From assembly GCF_943846705.1 (NCBI RefSeq), contig NZ_OX044366.1:620001-684000 (forward strand): a stretch of DNA of 64,000 nucleotides, in the 5' to 3' direction. The notes under the pieces were generated by a model that was not told the origin of the DNA, did no database searches, and saw only the letters and a program-made list of their open reading frames with translations. Numbering within the stretch: position 1 is the first letter of the stretch; each line of letters begins with the position of its first letter. A program made the position numbers and the translations under genes. This DNA comes from an uncultured Pseudomonas sp. Lineage in GTDB: Bacteria > Pseudomonadota > Gammaproteobacteria > Pseudomonadales > Pseudomonadaceae. Shown piece by piece: positions 45,241 to 54,476 of the stretch.

Positions 45241-45270
45241 TTGGGCAGTTTCCAGCGCTTCGGGTAAACT
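45241..45270 (+). promoter_or_regulatory. Candidate sigma-70 promoter of dxs
   Basis: TTGGGC (45241-45246) and TAAACT (45265-45270) are 18 bp apart and lie 34 bp before the dxs ATG. The insertion between ispA and dxs makes an own promoter likely. This assignment is from pattern only. Confidence 0.4.
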
Positions 45271-45303
45271 GCCGCATCTTTTACGCCTATAACGATCTGC
45301 CTG

Positions 45304-47205
45304 ATGCCGACGACCTTCCACGAGATTCCCCGTGAGCGCCCGCTGACGCCCCTTCTAGACCGTGCCAACACGCCGGACCAGCTGCGTCGCCTGGGCGAAG
45401 CCGAGCTGGAAACCCTGGCCGACGAGCTGCGCCAGTACCTGCTGTACACAGTCGGGCAGACCGGCGGGCATTTCGGCGCGGGCCTCGGCGTGATCGAGCT
45501 GACCGTAGCCCTGCACTACGTCTTCGACACCCCGGACGACCGCCTGGTGTGGGACGTTGGCCACCAAGCCTATCCGCATAAGATCCTCACCGGGCGCCGC
45601 GAACAAATGGGCAGCCTACGGCAGAAGGACGGCATTGCCGCCTTCCCACGACGCAGCGAGAGTGAATACGACACCTTTGGCGTCGGCCACTCCAGCACCA
45701 GCATCAGCGCCGCGCTGGGCATGGCGATTGCCGCGCGCATGCAAGGCAGCAAGCGCAAGTCAGTCGCGGTGATCGGTGACGGCGCACTGACCGCTGGCAT
45801 GGCCTTCGAGGCGCTCAATCACGCCTCTGATGTCAAAGCCAATATGCTGGTGGTGCTGAACGACAACGACATGTCGATCTCGAAAAATGTCGGCGGCCTG
45901 TCCACTTATCTGGCCAAGATTCTCTCCAGCCGCACCTACGCCAACATGCGCGAAGGCAGCAAGAAAGTGCTGTCGAAGCTGCCCGGCGCCTGGGAGATCG
46001 CCCGTAAAACCGAAGAGCACGCCAAAGGCATGCTGGTTTCCGGCACCCTGTTCGAAGAGCTCGGTTGGAACTACATCGGCCCCATCGACGGCCACGACCT
46101 GCCGACCCTACTGGCCACGCTGCGCAATATGCGTGAGCTCGACGGCCCGCAATTCCTGCATGTGGTGACCAAAAAGGGTAAGGGCTTCGCCCCGGCCGAG
46201 GCCGACCCGATTGGTTATCACGCGATCACCAAGCTGGAACCGATCAACCCCGCCGTCAGCGCCGAACCGAAAAAGCCCAGCGGCCCCAAGTACTCCGGGG
46301 TATTCGGCCAGTGGCTGTGCGACATGGCCGCCGAAGACCCACGCCTGGTCGGCATCACCCCGGCGATGAAGGAAGGCTCAGATCTGGTGGCCTTTAGCGA
46401 GCGCTACCCCGAGCGCTATTTCGACGTAGCCATCGCCGAACAGCATGCGGTAACCCTGGCGGCCGGCATGGCCTGCGACGGGGTTAAGCCGGTGGTGGCG
46501 ATTTACTCGACCTTTCTGCAGCGCGCTTATGACCAGTTGATCCATGACGTCGCTGTGCAAAACCTCGACGTACTGTTCGCCATTGACCGCGCCGGCCTGG
46601 TCGGCGAAGACGGTCCGACCCACGCCGGCAGCTTCGATATTGCCTACCTGCGCTGCATCCCCGGCATGCTGGTGATGACGCCGAGCGATGAAAACGAACT
46701 GCGCCGCATGCTCAGCACCGGCCATCTGTTCAACGGGCCGGCGGCAGTCCGCTACCCGCGCGGCAGCGGCCCGAATGCCGCCATCGAGCCAGGCCTCGCA
46801 CCGCTGGAAATCGGCAAAGGCATCATCCGCCGCCAGGGCACTCAAGTGGCCCTACTGGTGTTTGGCGTGCAACTGAGTGAAGCGCTCAAGGTTGGCGAAA
46901 CCCTGAACGCCACTGTGGTCGACATGCGCTTCGTCAAACCGCTGGATGAAGCCCTAGTTCGCGAGCTGGCCGCCAGCCATGAGCTGCTGGTGACCATCGA
47001 AGAGAACAGCGTGATGGGCGGCGCTGGCAGCGCAGTCAGCGAATACCTGGCCGCCAGTGGCATGCTTAAGTCGGTGCTGCACCTGGGCCTGCCTGACTAC
47101 TATGTCGAGCACGCCAAACCAACGCAGATGCTCGCCGAATGCGGGCTAGACGCCGCCGGTATCGATACGGCAGTACGCGCACGACTCGCCAGCCTTTCTG
47201 CATGA
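45304..47205 (+). CDS. dxs: 1-deoxy-D-xylulose-5-phosphate synthase
   Basis: 633 residues. The ThDP-binding region is VIGDGALTAGMAFEALNHASDVKANMLVVLNDNDMSI (glycine/aspartate start and asparagine end), and the transketolase domain has VAIAEQHAVTLAAGMA and ATYST-like IYSTFLQRAYDQLIHDV. DRAGLVGEDGPTHAGSFDI is typical. It makes the first precursor of the MEP isoprenoid pathway. In P. aeruginosa it sits next to ispA. Confidence 0.97.
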   Translation: MPTTFHEIPRERPLTPLLDRANTPDQLRRLGEAELETLADELRQYLLYTVGQTGGHFGAGLGVIELTVALHYVFDTPDDRLVWDVGHQAYPHKILTGRREQMGSLRQKDGIAAFPRRSESEYDTFGVGHSSTSISAALGMAIAARMQGSKRKSVAVIGDGALTAGMAFEALNHASDVKANMLVVLNDNDMSISKNVGGLSTYLAKILSSRTYANMREGSKKVLSKLPGAWEIARKTEEHAKGMLVSGTLFEELGWNYIGPIDGHDLPTLLATLRNMRELDGPQFLHVVTKKGKGFAPAEADPIGYHAITKLEPINPAVSAEPKKPSGPKYSGVFGQWLCDMAAEDPRLVGITPAMKEGSDLVAFSERYPERYFDVAIAEQHAVTLAAGMACDGVKPVVAIYSTFLQRAYDQLIHDVAVQNLDVLFAIDRAGLVGEDGPTHAGSFDIAYLRCIPGMLVMTPSDENELRRMLSTGHLFNGPAAVRYPRGSGPNAAIEPGLAPLEIGKGIIRRQGTQVALLVFGVQLSEALKVGETLNATVVDMRFVKPLDEALVRELAASHELLVTIEENSVMGGAGSAVSEYLAASGMLKSVLHLGLPDYYVEHAKPTQMLAECGLDAAGIDTAVRARLASLSA

Positions 47206-47265
47206 GCACCGCTCATCCAAAGCTGAACTTCGCTTGCTTGTAATTCACTCACCCGCGCATTAAGG

Positions 47266-47500
47266 TGCGCGGCGTTTTACTTCCGCCAAGGTGCGCCCTT
47301 CTTCGACGAAGTGGTGTTAAACGGGAAGCCGGTGCGCTCATCACGAGCCATCCCGGCGCTGCCCCCGCAACGGTAATCGACTGCAGAATGATGCTGCACG
47401 CCAACTCATAAGCCACTGGAGTGTTCCGGGAAGGCGAGGCGGCGTACGTCGAGAGCCCGGAGACCGGCCTTGCTGGATGTGACAGGTGTTGCGGAGGGCA
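47266..47500 (+). promoter_or_regulatory. Cobalamin (adenosylcobalamin) riboswitch
   Basis: Landmarks in order are GGGAAGCCGGTG (about 47320-47333), GCTGCCCCCGCAACGGTAA (47356-47374) and the B12 box AGCCCGGAGACCGGCC (47454-47469). It precedes the BtuB-like gene and should repress it when cobalamin is abundant. Exact 5' and 3' edges are approximate. Confidence 0.9.
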
Positions 47501-47550
47501 TCACCGTCAAGCTCAGGCGGCTTTTGCGCGCCCGTTCTTGCACCTGCCCT

Positions 47551-47577
47551 CCTCAAAAGTCTTCCGACCTTTTGAGG
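47551..47577 (+). promoter_or_regulatory. SD-sequestering hairpin of the riboswitch expression platform
   Basis: CCTCAAAAG (47551-47559) pairs with CTTTTGAGG (47569-47577) across a 9-nt loop. GAGGA, the likely SD of the btuB-like gene (47574-47578), is in the 3' arm. This suggests translational control, though a weak terminator role is also possible. Confidence 0.6.
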
Positions 47578-47585
47578 ATTCTTAG

Positions 47586-49541
47586 ATGAAATTATCCCGT
47601 CTTGCCCTGGCTGTGGCGCTGGCGCCGAGCCTCACTGTTGCTGCTACCGATACAGGCAGTTATGAATTGCCGCCGCTGGTGATCACCCGCGCCACTCCAT
47701 TGCAAACCGCTGCCCCCGCCAGCGTCCGAGTGATTGATCGTGAAAAAATCGAGGCCAGCGCAGCCAGCTCGCTAATTGATGTCCTGCGCAGTCAGGCTGG
47801 CTTGCAGATACGCGACACGATGGGTGACGGAAACCGAGCGGCCCTAAGTTTGCGCGGTTTTGGCGAGAACGCGGCGAACAACACATTAGTGCTGGTTGAT
47901 GGGCGTCGCCTCAACCAACCGTCACAGGCCGGGCCAGACTTTAACAGCGTGCCATTGGCCAACATTGAGCGCATCGAGATCATTCGCGGCGCGGGCACTG
48001 TGCTTTATGGCGACCAAGCCGTAGGCGGGGTGATCAACATCATTACCCGCACGCCCTCTAGCAATGAAGCCTATATCGAGAGCAGCATCGGCAGTCACGA
48101 CCTCGAAGCCTACCGCGGCCATATCAGCCAACAGCTGGGCGCCGGTTTCTCACTGTATGCCAGCGGCGAAACCCGCAACACCGACAACTACCGCGACCAT
48201 AACAACGCCAACTACAGTAATGCCTTCGCTCGCCTGCGCCATGACCATGACAGCGGCCAGGCCCTGTACGAATACCAGACAGTGGATGATGAACTGCTTT
48301 ACCCAGGAAGCTTGAGTCTTGCTGAGCGAAGGGCTGACCGGAAAGCCAGCTATGACGCAAACAGCAATGGCTACAACAACAGCAAAACCCAAGTTCACCG
48401 TTTCGCTCTTGAACAACAGCTAGACGATGTTTGGACCACCAATTTCGATTACAGCCAGAGCGACCAAGATGGTGTCGGTGCGTTCCGTTACTTCGATTCT
48501 TGGGCCGGTAACATAGCTATCTCGCCCTTTACTCAAGGCACTCGCATCGAGACCTTCAGCCCACGCCTCACGGCACGCTTTGACTCACCTCTGGGTTATG
48601 CCGAGTGGCTGCTTGGACATGACCACATCAGCAGTGACTACGAATATAAGGATGACTGGAGCAGTACCGTCGCGCAGCAGACACAGCGCGACTGGTACAC
48701 CCAGCTCAGCCAGAAGCTCGGGAATGATCTGACGTTGACCCTGGGTTATCGCAACAGCGAAGCTGACGACAACAACAAATCCAAACAACTCAAGCATCGC
48801 AATAGCGAAGACAGCACCAGCATCGGCTTTAGCTGGCAGGCTGACCAGCAAACCCGCGTATTTATCAAGCGTGAGGATGTGCTGCGCTGGGCCAACGTTA
48901 ACGACAATGCCGCTACCTTGCCTGACGTCGTGTTTCTTAAACCACAAACCGGCGTCTCGTGGGAAAGCGGTATCGAGTGGCAAGACGGCCTACAGCGCTA
49001 CCAAGCGACGCTGTATCGAATGGATCTACAAGATGAGCTGATGTACGACTCAATAATTACAAACCCCAATAGCTTTTTTGGTGGTCGCGGGGCAAACATT
49101 AACCTGGACAAAACCCGCCGCGATGGACTGCTATTAGAAGCTGAGCGTCAACTAAGCGAGCGCTTGAGCGCCGGCGGCCAATACAGCTTTACCGATGCCA
49201 AGTATCGCGCCGGAAGCTTCAAAGGTAATGACGTGCCCTGGGTTGCGCCACACAGCGCCAGTGCTCACCTGAGCTATGAAATCCTGCCAGGTCTTAAAAG
49301 TTACTTGGAAGCGGTATATACCGGGAATCGCTACTACTCAGGCGATGATGCCAACAACCAACAAAAAGCCGGTAGCTACACCCTGCTCAACGCCGCGCTC
49401 AGCTATGACTACAAGCAATTCAACAGCAAGCTGCGGGTTAATAACCTCACCGGCAAGCAATACGATGCTTTTGCCTCTGTCAGCAGCCGCTACCCGGCCC
49501 CCGAAGAGCAGGTACAGCTAAGCGTCGGTTATCGTTTCTAA
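47586..49541 (+). CDS. btuB: TonB-dependent vitamin B12 receptor (BtuB-like)
   Basis: 651 residues. A signal peptide (MKLSRLALAVALAPSLTVAA) precedes a TonB-box-like LPPLVITR. The plug domain contains LRGFGENAANNTLVLVDGRRLN and IERIEIIRGAGTVLYGDQAVGGVINI. A beta-barrel follows, ending VQLSVGYRF. The cobalamin riboswitch and the neighbouring BtuF-like gene support corrinoid uptake. Codon use looks less GC-rich than in neighbours (many AAC/AAA runs), so recent acquisition is possible. Confidence 0.9.
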   Translation: MKLSRLALAVALAPSLTVAATDTGSYELPPLVITRATPLQTAAPASVRVIDREKIEASAASSLIDVLRSQAGLQIRDTMGDGNRAALSLRGFGENAANNTLVLVDGRRLNQPSQAGPDFNSVPLANIERIEIIRGAGTVLYGDQAVGGVINIITRTPSSNEAYIESSIGSHDLEAYRGHISQQLGAGFSLYASGETRNTDNYRDHNNANYSNAFARLRHDHDSGQALYEYQTVDDELLYPGSLSLAERRADRKASYDANSNGYNNSKTQVHRFALEQQLDDVWTTNFDYSQSDQDGVGAFRYFDSWAGNIAISPFTQGTRIETFSPRLTARFDSPLGYAEWLLGHDHISSDYEYKDDWSSTVAQQTQRDWYTQLSQKLGNDLTLTLGYRNSEADDNNKSKQLKHRNSEDSTSIGFSWQADQQTRVFIKREDVLRWANVNDNAATLPDVVFLKPQTGVSWESGIEWQDGLQRYQATLYRMDLQDELMYDSIITNPNSFFGGRGANINLDKTRRDGLLLEAERQLSERLSAGGQYSFTDAKYRAGSFKGNDVPWVAPHSASAHLSYEILPGLKSYLEAVYTGNRYYSGDDANNQQKAGSYTLLNAALSYDYKQFNSKLRVNNLTGKQYDAFASVSSRYPAPEEQVQLSVGYRF

Positions 49542-49556
49542 CCACGCCGCATCTAC

Positions 49557-49585
49557 AAGAGGGCCGCCTATTGGGCGGCCCTCTT
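49557..49585. terminator. Bidirectional intrinsic terminator
   Basis: AAGAGGGCCGCC (49557-49568) and GGCGGCCCTCTT (49574-49585) form a 12-bp stem with a 5-nt loop. It separates the btuB-like gene from the converging btuF-like gene. Confidence 0.8.
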
Positions 49586-49605
49586 ATTTAAATTTTCTTA
49601 ACAGC

Positions 49606-50403
49606 TCACTCCGCCTTGGCCAACTGCTCACAGAGTTTCTCCATCGCCCCGAGCATCTGGAAGCTTGGCCGCTCCAGGCCATCGTCGGGCACCAGCCAGA
49701 GCTGGTCCAATTCGACGGCGCGCACGACTGGCCAGTTCCGCCAGGCATCCAGCTGCGCCTGATCACCGGCCAAAATAATCTCGGGATTGCGCTGCAACAC
49801 GGCCTCCACGCTGACTTGCGGGGCCGGCAAGGTTAGGTCGGCAAAGATATTCTCGGCGCCGCAAACACGTAGGGCATCGCTGATGATCTGCTGGCCACCG
49901 AGGGTGTACAGCGGTACATCCCAAACCTGGTAGAACAGACGCAACGGCTGCTCGCGCTGGTAACGCTGGCTCAGGCGCTGCAGGCCCTGATTGAATTGCT
50001 GCGCCAGACGCTGGCCTTGCTCGGCACGCCCGATACGCGCACCGATCTCGGCAAACTGCGCCGCCAGATCAGCCAATTTTCGGGGCTCGACGAGCATTGT
50101 CGGAATACCCAGGCGCTGCAATTGCTCGCGTTGTGCGTTGCTGATGCTATCCGGCCAGAGCAACACAAGGTCGGGCTGCAGGTTGAGCAGGCTCTCCAAC
50201 TCCAACTGGCCAAAATTACCGACCGACGGCAGATGCTGCACCGCCACAGGCCTGTCCCCACCATCCAGCAGACCGACCAGCAGATCGCCCGCTTCCAGCT
50301 CCAGCATGATTTCGGTAAGGGATGGCGCCAGAGTCACCACGCGTTCGACAGCCACTGCCGGCCAAACCAGCAGCGCCAACAGGCCGAGCACGAGCGCGCG
50401 CAT
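49606..50403 (-). CDS. btuF: Periplasmic cobalamin-binding protein (BtuF-like)
   Basis: 265 residues. Signal peptide MRALVLGLLALLVWPAVAVE is followed by the BtuF core RVVTLAPSLTEIMLELEAGD and LESLLNLQPDLVLLWPDS. The C-terminal region PEIILAGDQAQLDAWRNWPVVRAV fits the type-III binding-protein fold. It captures corrinoids for an ABC importer, whose membrane genes are not in this window. PA4045 occupies the same slot in P. aeruginosa. Confidence 0.85.
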   Translation of the reverse strand: MRALVLGLLALLVWPAVAVERVVTLAPSLTEIMLELEAGDLLVGLLDGGDRPVAVQHLPSVGNFGQLELESLLNLQPDLVLLWPDSISNAQREQLQRLGIPTMLVEPRKLADLAAQFAEIGARIGRAEQGQRLAQQFNQGLQRLSQRYQREQPLRLFYQVWDVPLYTLGGQQIISDALRVCGAENIFADLTLPAPQVSVEAVLQRNPEIILAGDQAQLDAWRNWPVVRAVELDQLWLVPDDGLERPSFQMLGAMEKLCEQLAKAE

Positions 50404-50819
50404 TAGCCGAGTTGGCGAGGGATGCGGTAGAGGTACAACATCACGACGCTGGAAATCGCCAGGAGGATCAGCGGGATCGCTTCCAGGCCGGCGAACAGCG
50501 CAGCAGCAGCGATCCAGGCTGGCAGGGCGGCACCGAGCAACCCCAAGCGCCGCACGCGCGCCAGCTCAAGCCAGGCATCCTGTTCAGCCGCGCTATCGAG
50601 AGCTTTTTCAGTCGCTATCAGTGCGCGCTTGTAAGCACTGAACAATGGCAGGCTGACAAACATTGAAGCCAGCCCGGCGATAAACAGCGGCATGGTCAGC
50701 AGGCCAGTCTGCTGCTCGGCAGCAAACAGCCAATTGAGTACAAACAGCGGCAGCAAGGTCACGGCCAGCTGCCGCCACCACTCCAGCGCCAGTCGCCGAC
50801 GTACTTCGCTGCGGGTCAC
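50403..50819 (-). CDS. Small membrane protein of unknown function (PA4046-like)
   Basis: 138 residues with about four membrane helices (for example LAVTLLPLFVLNWLFAAEQ and LLTMPLFIAGLASMFVSLPLF). A polar linker carries SAAEQDAWLELARVRRLG. It overlaps the ribA stop by 4 bp and abuts the btuF-like start, so the three are probably co-transcribed. Databases sometimes mislabel relatives as MFS transporters. Its function is unknown. Confidence 0.75.
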   Translation of the reverse strand: MTRSEVRRRLALEWWRQLAVTLLPLFVLNWLFAAEQQTGLLTMPLFIAGLASMFVSLPLFSAYKRALIATEKALDSAAEQDAWLELARVRRLGLLGAALPAWIAAAALFAGLEAIPLILLAISSVVMLYLYRIPRQLG

Positions 50820-51436
50820 AGGCTTTCCTCAACCTCACCCTGGTGCAGGCTGCCGAGCATATGCCCAAGCTTGCCGGCCTTGGTCGCCAGGTACTTTTTG
50901 TTGTGCGGGTTGTGGCCGATCTGCAGTGGCACACGGGTCGCCACATTGATGCCCATATCGCCCAGCGCCTTGACCTTGCGCGGGTTGTTGGTCATCAGCT
51001 TGAGCTGAGTAATGCCCAAGTGATCGAGCATCGGCAGACAAATCGCGTAGTCACGCTGATCAGCGCCGAAGCCCAGGCGCTCATTGGCCTCGACCGTATC
51101 GGCACCGCCATCCTGCAATTCATAAGCACGGATTTTGTTCAGCAGGCCAATACCGCGACCTTCCTGACGCAAATAAAGCAGCACGCCACGGCCTTCATCG
51201 GCAATCGCGCGCAGCGCCGCTTCGAGCTGGAAACCGCAATCGCAACGCAAGCTGAACAAGGCATCGCCGGTCAGGCATTCGGAGTGCAAACGGCCCAATA
51301 CGGGGGCGCCATCGGCCACATCACCAAAGGTCAGAGCAACGTGCTCCTTGCCTGTGGCCTCTTCGAGGAAGCCGTGCATGGTGAATATGCCAAAAGGCGT
51401 AGGCAACTGGGAGGCGGCGACAAACACGACGGACAC
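50816..51436 (-). CDS. ribA: GTP cyclohydrolase II
   Basis: 206 residues. The zinc ligands Cys54, Cys65 and Cys67 occur in HSECLTGDALFSLRCDCG, matching E. coli RibA numbering. The catalytic region LLYLRQEGRGIGLLNKIRAYELQDGG is intact. It opens GTP to start riboflavin synthesis. This stand-alone enzyme is probably the only active one here, since the RibBA protein has lost these cysteines. Confidence 0.96.
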   Translation of the reverse strand: MSVVFVAASQLPTPFGIFTMHGFLEEATGKEHVALTFGDVADGAPVLGRLHSECLTGDALFSLRCDCGFQLEAALRAIADEGRGVLLYLRQEGRGIGLLNKIRAYELQDGGADTVEANERLGFGADQRDYAICLPMLDHLGITQLKLMTNNPRKVKALGDMGINVATRVPLQIGHNPHNKKYLATKAGKLGHMLGSLHQGEVEESL

Positions 51437-51558
51437 CGGATGCTCCTAAAGAAAATGGGCAGGGATAATAAGCCCGGCATTGTAACAGCAGGCCCTAACA
51501 GCCGCTTAGCCTGAATTACTGATGATAAACATCGAGCCAACGCAAGACTGCTAAAGCG

Positions 51559-52206
51559 TTAGTACTTGGACTCCAGCACCAGCACATCTTGTTCAACCTT
51601 CCAGCCCACTCGGCTAAGAAAGCTCATTCCCAGCAACGCCTCGGTTGGCGAGCCGCCTTCCAGCACCACGGCATCGACGCCCAAGACTTCCAACTCACCG
51701 ATCTTGACCCGATCCAGCGTCACCCGCCAACCGCGCGCGGTGCCGCTGGCAGTACTGACCTGCAGGGGCACGCCGACAACCCGATAATCGATACCAAGGC
51801 GGCGCGCATGCTCATCATTCAACGCCACCGAGGTGGCGCCGGTATCGACTAGAAACTGGATGGACTGACTATTGACCGAGCCGGCCACCCAGTAATGCCC
51901 ACCAATACCCTTGGCCACGCTGAGCTGCTTTTTCTGCGCCTCGGCAAAGCCGTCGCTGTATTCGCGGCTAAGGCTGTAACTGCGCTGCACGCCGTCGACA
52001 CGCAACACCGCACCACGGCTGTCGGCACTGATCACCTGTACACCGCGCGGGCCAACCTGACCAACTTTGACCAGCTTGCGCTGCCCCTCGACATTCAACA
52101 CCGCCGCGCCCGGAAACAGACCGACGACGCGAACCTGGGTGGCCGCCATAGTCCAGCTGCTCACTAACAGCGACACGCTCAACAGGATTAGTTTTAGGGC
52201 GTACAT
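51559..52206 (-). CDS. Retropepsin-like aspartic protease (clan AA)
   Basis: 215 residues with N-terminal signal peptide (MYALKLILLSVSLLVSSWTMA). The catalytic motif DTGATSVALN (Asp121) lies in a retroviral-type aspartic protease domain, and the second landmark is ALLGMSFLSRVGW. Such proteins probably act as dimers in the periplasm. Substrate is unknown. It lies between ribA and a binding-protein gene on the same strand. Confidence 0.85.
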   Translation of the reverse strand: MYALKLILLSVSLLVSSWTMAATQVRVVGLFPGAAVLNVEGQRKLVKVGQVGPRGVQVISADSRGAVLRVDGVQRSYSLSREYSDGFAEAQKKQLSVAKGIGGHYWVAGSVNSQSIQFLVDTGATSVALNDEHARRLGIDYRVVGVPLQVSTASGTARGWRVTLDRVKIGELEVLGVDAVVLEGGSPTEALLGMSFLSRVGWKVEQDVLVLESKY

Positions 52207-52223
52207 GGGCTGTCTCGCACAGA

Positions 52224-52952
52224 TTAATCAAATGGATAGGGTTGCTGCCAACGCTGGAAAATTGGCCGCAAACTGCCATCCGCGATCAGCGTTTCCATAC
52301 GTTTGTCGAACAGCTCGGCCAGGATGTGGCCACGCGGGGTTTCGGCAAAGCCCAGATATATCGGCAGCTTGGTCAACAGGGTAGTGCGGTAGCGAGCAGG
52401 CTGGCGCGCCTTGCTCAATACATCATCGACCTCGGTCAGGGCGTCCAGATAGAAGTCTGCACGCCCCGCGTCCAGCATACTGAGGACACCGTCACGCCGC
52501 AGCACTTCGCGATACTGCTGCAAATTTGGCAGATAACGCTGGAATTCATAGCCGCGCATCCACGCCAGGCGGAACCCGCCAAGCGAGCCCAGAGTGGGAA
52601 TCGGCTGATCCAACAAGCTGAGCGCGACAATCTGGTCAGCGTCGTAACTCAAGCGCGGATAAAACACGCCATGCTCAACTTCATTGAGGTAGGAACCAGC
52701 CCAAGCATCAGCAGCACCGCGCTGCACGAGGCCAATCGAGCGCGTGTAGGGCACGCTCTGAATACTCAGCTGTACGCCTGCCGGCTCATAGATGGCGCGC
52801 AATATATCCCAGGCCAAACCACTGCCATCGCCGTTGGTACGCCCTGCCCAGGCCTCACTGGCAATACGGATCTGGCTGGGCGGTGCAGCACAAACCAGCG
52901 CACTGGTAACGCTCATTAGCACACACAGTAACCACCGAGAGCAGCGGTTCAT
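52224..52952 (-). CDS. Periplasmic substrate-binding protein (SBP_bac_3 type)
   Basis: 242 residues from MNRCSRWLLCVLMSVTSALVCAA, a signal peptide. The fold is recognised from IRIASEAWAGRTNGDGSGLAWDILRAIYE and RADFYLDALTEVDDVL. SD AAGGAA lies about 6 nt upstream of ATG 52952. No permease or ATPase gene is adjacent, so it may be an orphan or a sensor partner. Ligand is unknown, and polar amino acids are only the commonest case. Confidence 0.8.
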   Translation of the reverse strand: MNRCSRWLLCVLMSVTSALVCAAPPSQIRIASEAWAGRTNGDGSGLAWDILRAIYEPAGVQLSIQSVPYTRSIGLVQRGAADAWAGSYLNEVEHGVFYPRLSYDADQIVALSLLDQPIPTLGSLGGFRLAWMRGYEFQRYLPNLQQYREVLRRDGVLSMLDAGRADFYLDALTEVDDVLSKARQPARYRTTLLTKLPIYLGFAETPRGHILAELFDKRMETLIADGSLRPIFQRWQQPYPFD

Positions 52953-52969
52953 TAGAGATTCCTTCCTGA

Positions 52970-53500
52970 TTACCAACCCAGCGCAGCGGACAATCCGTTA
53001 GCCCAACCCCAAACGACTAGCTGTAGCGCCATCCAGGCGAACACACCCGCGAGCACATCATCGAGCATGATGCCGACACCACCATGCACGTGCCGATCAA
53101 TCCAGCGAATCGGCCACGGCTTGAGGATGTCGAACAGGCGGAACATCAGAAAGCCTAGCAGCAGCCAGCCCCAACCTTCCGGCACCAGCCACAAGGTGAT
53201 CCACATGCCGACCATTTCGTCCCAGACGATGCCTTCGTGATCATGCACACGCAGGTCATCGGCCACCTTGCCGCACAGCCAGAAGCCAAACAGCATGGTG
53301 ACGCCGAGCATCAGCCAGTAGCCCCAGTCCGGCAGCAGCTGAAACAGCGGGATAAACGGCAACGCCACCAGCGAGCCCCAGGTACCCGGGGCTTTCGGCA
53401 AGGTGCCGGAGCCAAAGCCGAAGGCCAGGAAATGCCAGGGATTGCGCCATACCGAAGGCGGCACGAACTCGGCGGGTACTTGGTTGGGATGATCAGTCAC
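52970..53500 (-). CDS. pgpA: Phosphatidylglycerophosphatase A
   Basis: 176 residues, with about four membrane helices. The PgpA region GSGTLPKAPGTWGSLVALPF and the acidic HDHEGIVWDEMVGMWI and MLDDVLAGVFAW are conserved. It dephosphorylates phosphatidylglycerophosphate in the inner membrane. A longer frame reaches 53599, but GTG 53500 follows GGAAG by 6 nt and overlaps thiL by 8 bp. Confidence 0.93.
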   Translation of the reverse strand: MTDHPNQVPAEFVPPSVWRNPWHFLAFGFGSGTLPKAPGTWGSLVALPFIPLFQLLPDWGYWLMLGVTMLFGFWLCGKVADDLRVHDHEGIVWDEMVGMWITLWLVPEGWGWLLLGFLMFRLFDILKPWPIRWIDRHVHGGVGIMLDDVLAGVFAWMALQLVVWGWANGLSAALGW

Positions 53501-54461
53501 GGGCACTTCCAAAATGTTGATAGCCGCTTTGGCACGGCTGAACGGGCTGACCTTGCGGGTCCAGCAGGGTAACGCCTTGACCGGGCGCAACCCGGCCAAT
53601 CACCCATACTGGCAAACCGGCCTGCTGTAGCCCAGGCAAATAGTGCGCCGGCAAGGTAAAGGCCAGTCGGTAATCATCGCCACCGCTTAACCCACATTGA
53701 CGCGCCGCCGACTCCCCGGCGAACGCCCGCAAGGCAGCGGAAAGTGGCACCTGCGCCAGTTCGATAACTAACCCCACGCCAGATGCCGCCGCAATATGCC
53801 CGCAATCGGCGAGCAGACCATCGGAGATATCCAGTGCCGCCGTGGCCTTGCCACGCAGGGCCTGGCCCAACTCAAGCTGCGGCATGGGCGACCAGTAACG
53901 CGCCAGTAGCGCCTCACTCACAGCAGGCGTGGCCTGTTGCTGGCCGAGCACCAGCGGCAAAGCACCGGCGGCATCACCCAGCTCACCGCCGACGCACAGG
54001 AGATCACCCACCTGCGCGCCCTTGCGGGTCAGCGCCATGCCCGTCGGCACACGACCGAAAACCGTCAGGGTAAGACTCAAAGGACCGCGAGTGGTATCGC
54101 CGCCAATCAGCCGAATAGCACAGCGCTGCGCCATCCGGTCTAAGCCACAGGCAAAGGCTTGCAGCCAGTCTGGGTCGGCGCTAGGCAGAGTTAAGGCAAG
54201 GGTAAAGCCGATAGGCGTCGCGCCCATCGCGGCTAAATCACTGACCGAGACACCCAGCGCGCGTTGGCCGAGCAGAAAAGGGTCAGCTGATTCGGGAAAA
54301 TGCACCCCGCTAACCAGGGTGTCGGTGGAGATTGCCAGCTGCTCGCCAGCCGGCAATTCCAGCAGGGCACAGTCGTCGCCAATGCCCAGTGCCACGCCTT
54401 CGCCGGCCTGCGCACAGGACGCAGCGGCGAAGTAATGGCGGATCAGCTCGAACTCACCCAA
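53493..54461 (-). CDS. thiL: Thiamine-monophosphate kinase
   Basis: 322 residues starting MGEFELIRHYF, with metal/ATP-binding LGIGDDCALLELP, STDTLVSGVHFP and LIGGDTTRGPL. It phosphorylates TMP to the cofactor ThDP, which Dxs uses. TTG 54461 gives the usual N-terminus, while TTG 54470 is an upstream alternative. It overlaps pgpA by 8 bp and follows nusB closely. Confidence 0.93.
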   Translation of the reverse strand: MGEFELIRHYFAAASCAQAGEGVALGIGDDCALLELPAGEQLAISTDTLVSGVHFPESADPFLLGQRALGVSVSDLAAMGATPIGFTLALTLPSADPDWLQAFACGLDRMAQRCAIRLIGGDTTRGPLSLTLTVFGRVPTGMALTRKGAQVGDLLCVGGELGDAAGALPLVLGQQQATPAVSEALLARYWSPMPQLELGQALRGKATAALDISDGLLADCGHIAAASGVGLVIELAQVPLSAALRAFAGESAARQCGLSGGDDYRLAFTLPAHYLPGLQQAGLPVWVIGRVAPGQGVTLLDPQGQPVQPCQSGYQHFGSARD

Positions 54462-54476
54462 AACAGGCAAGCCCGA

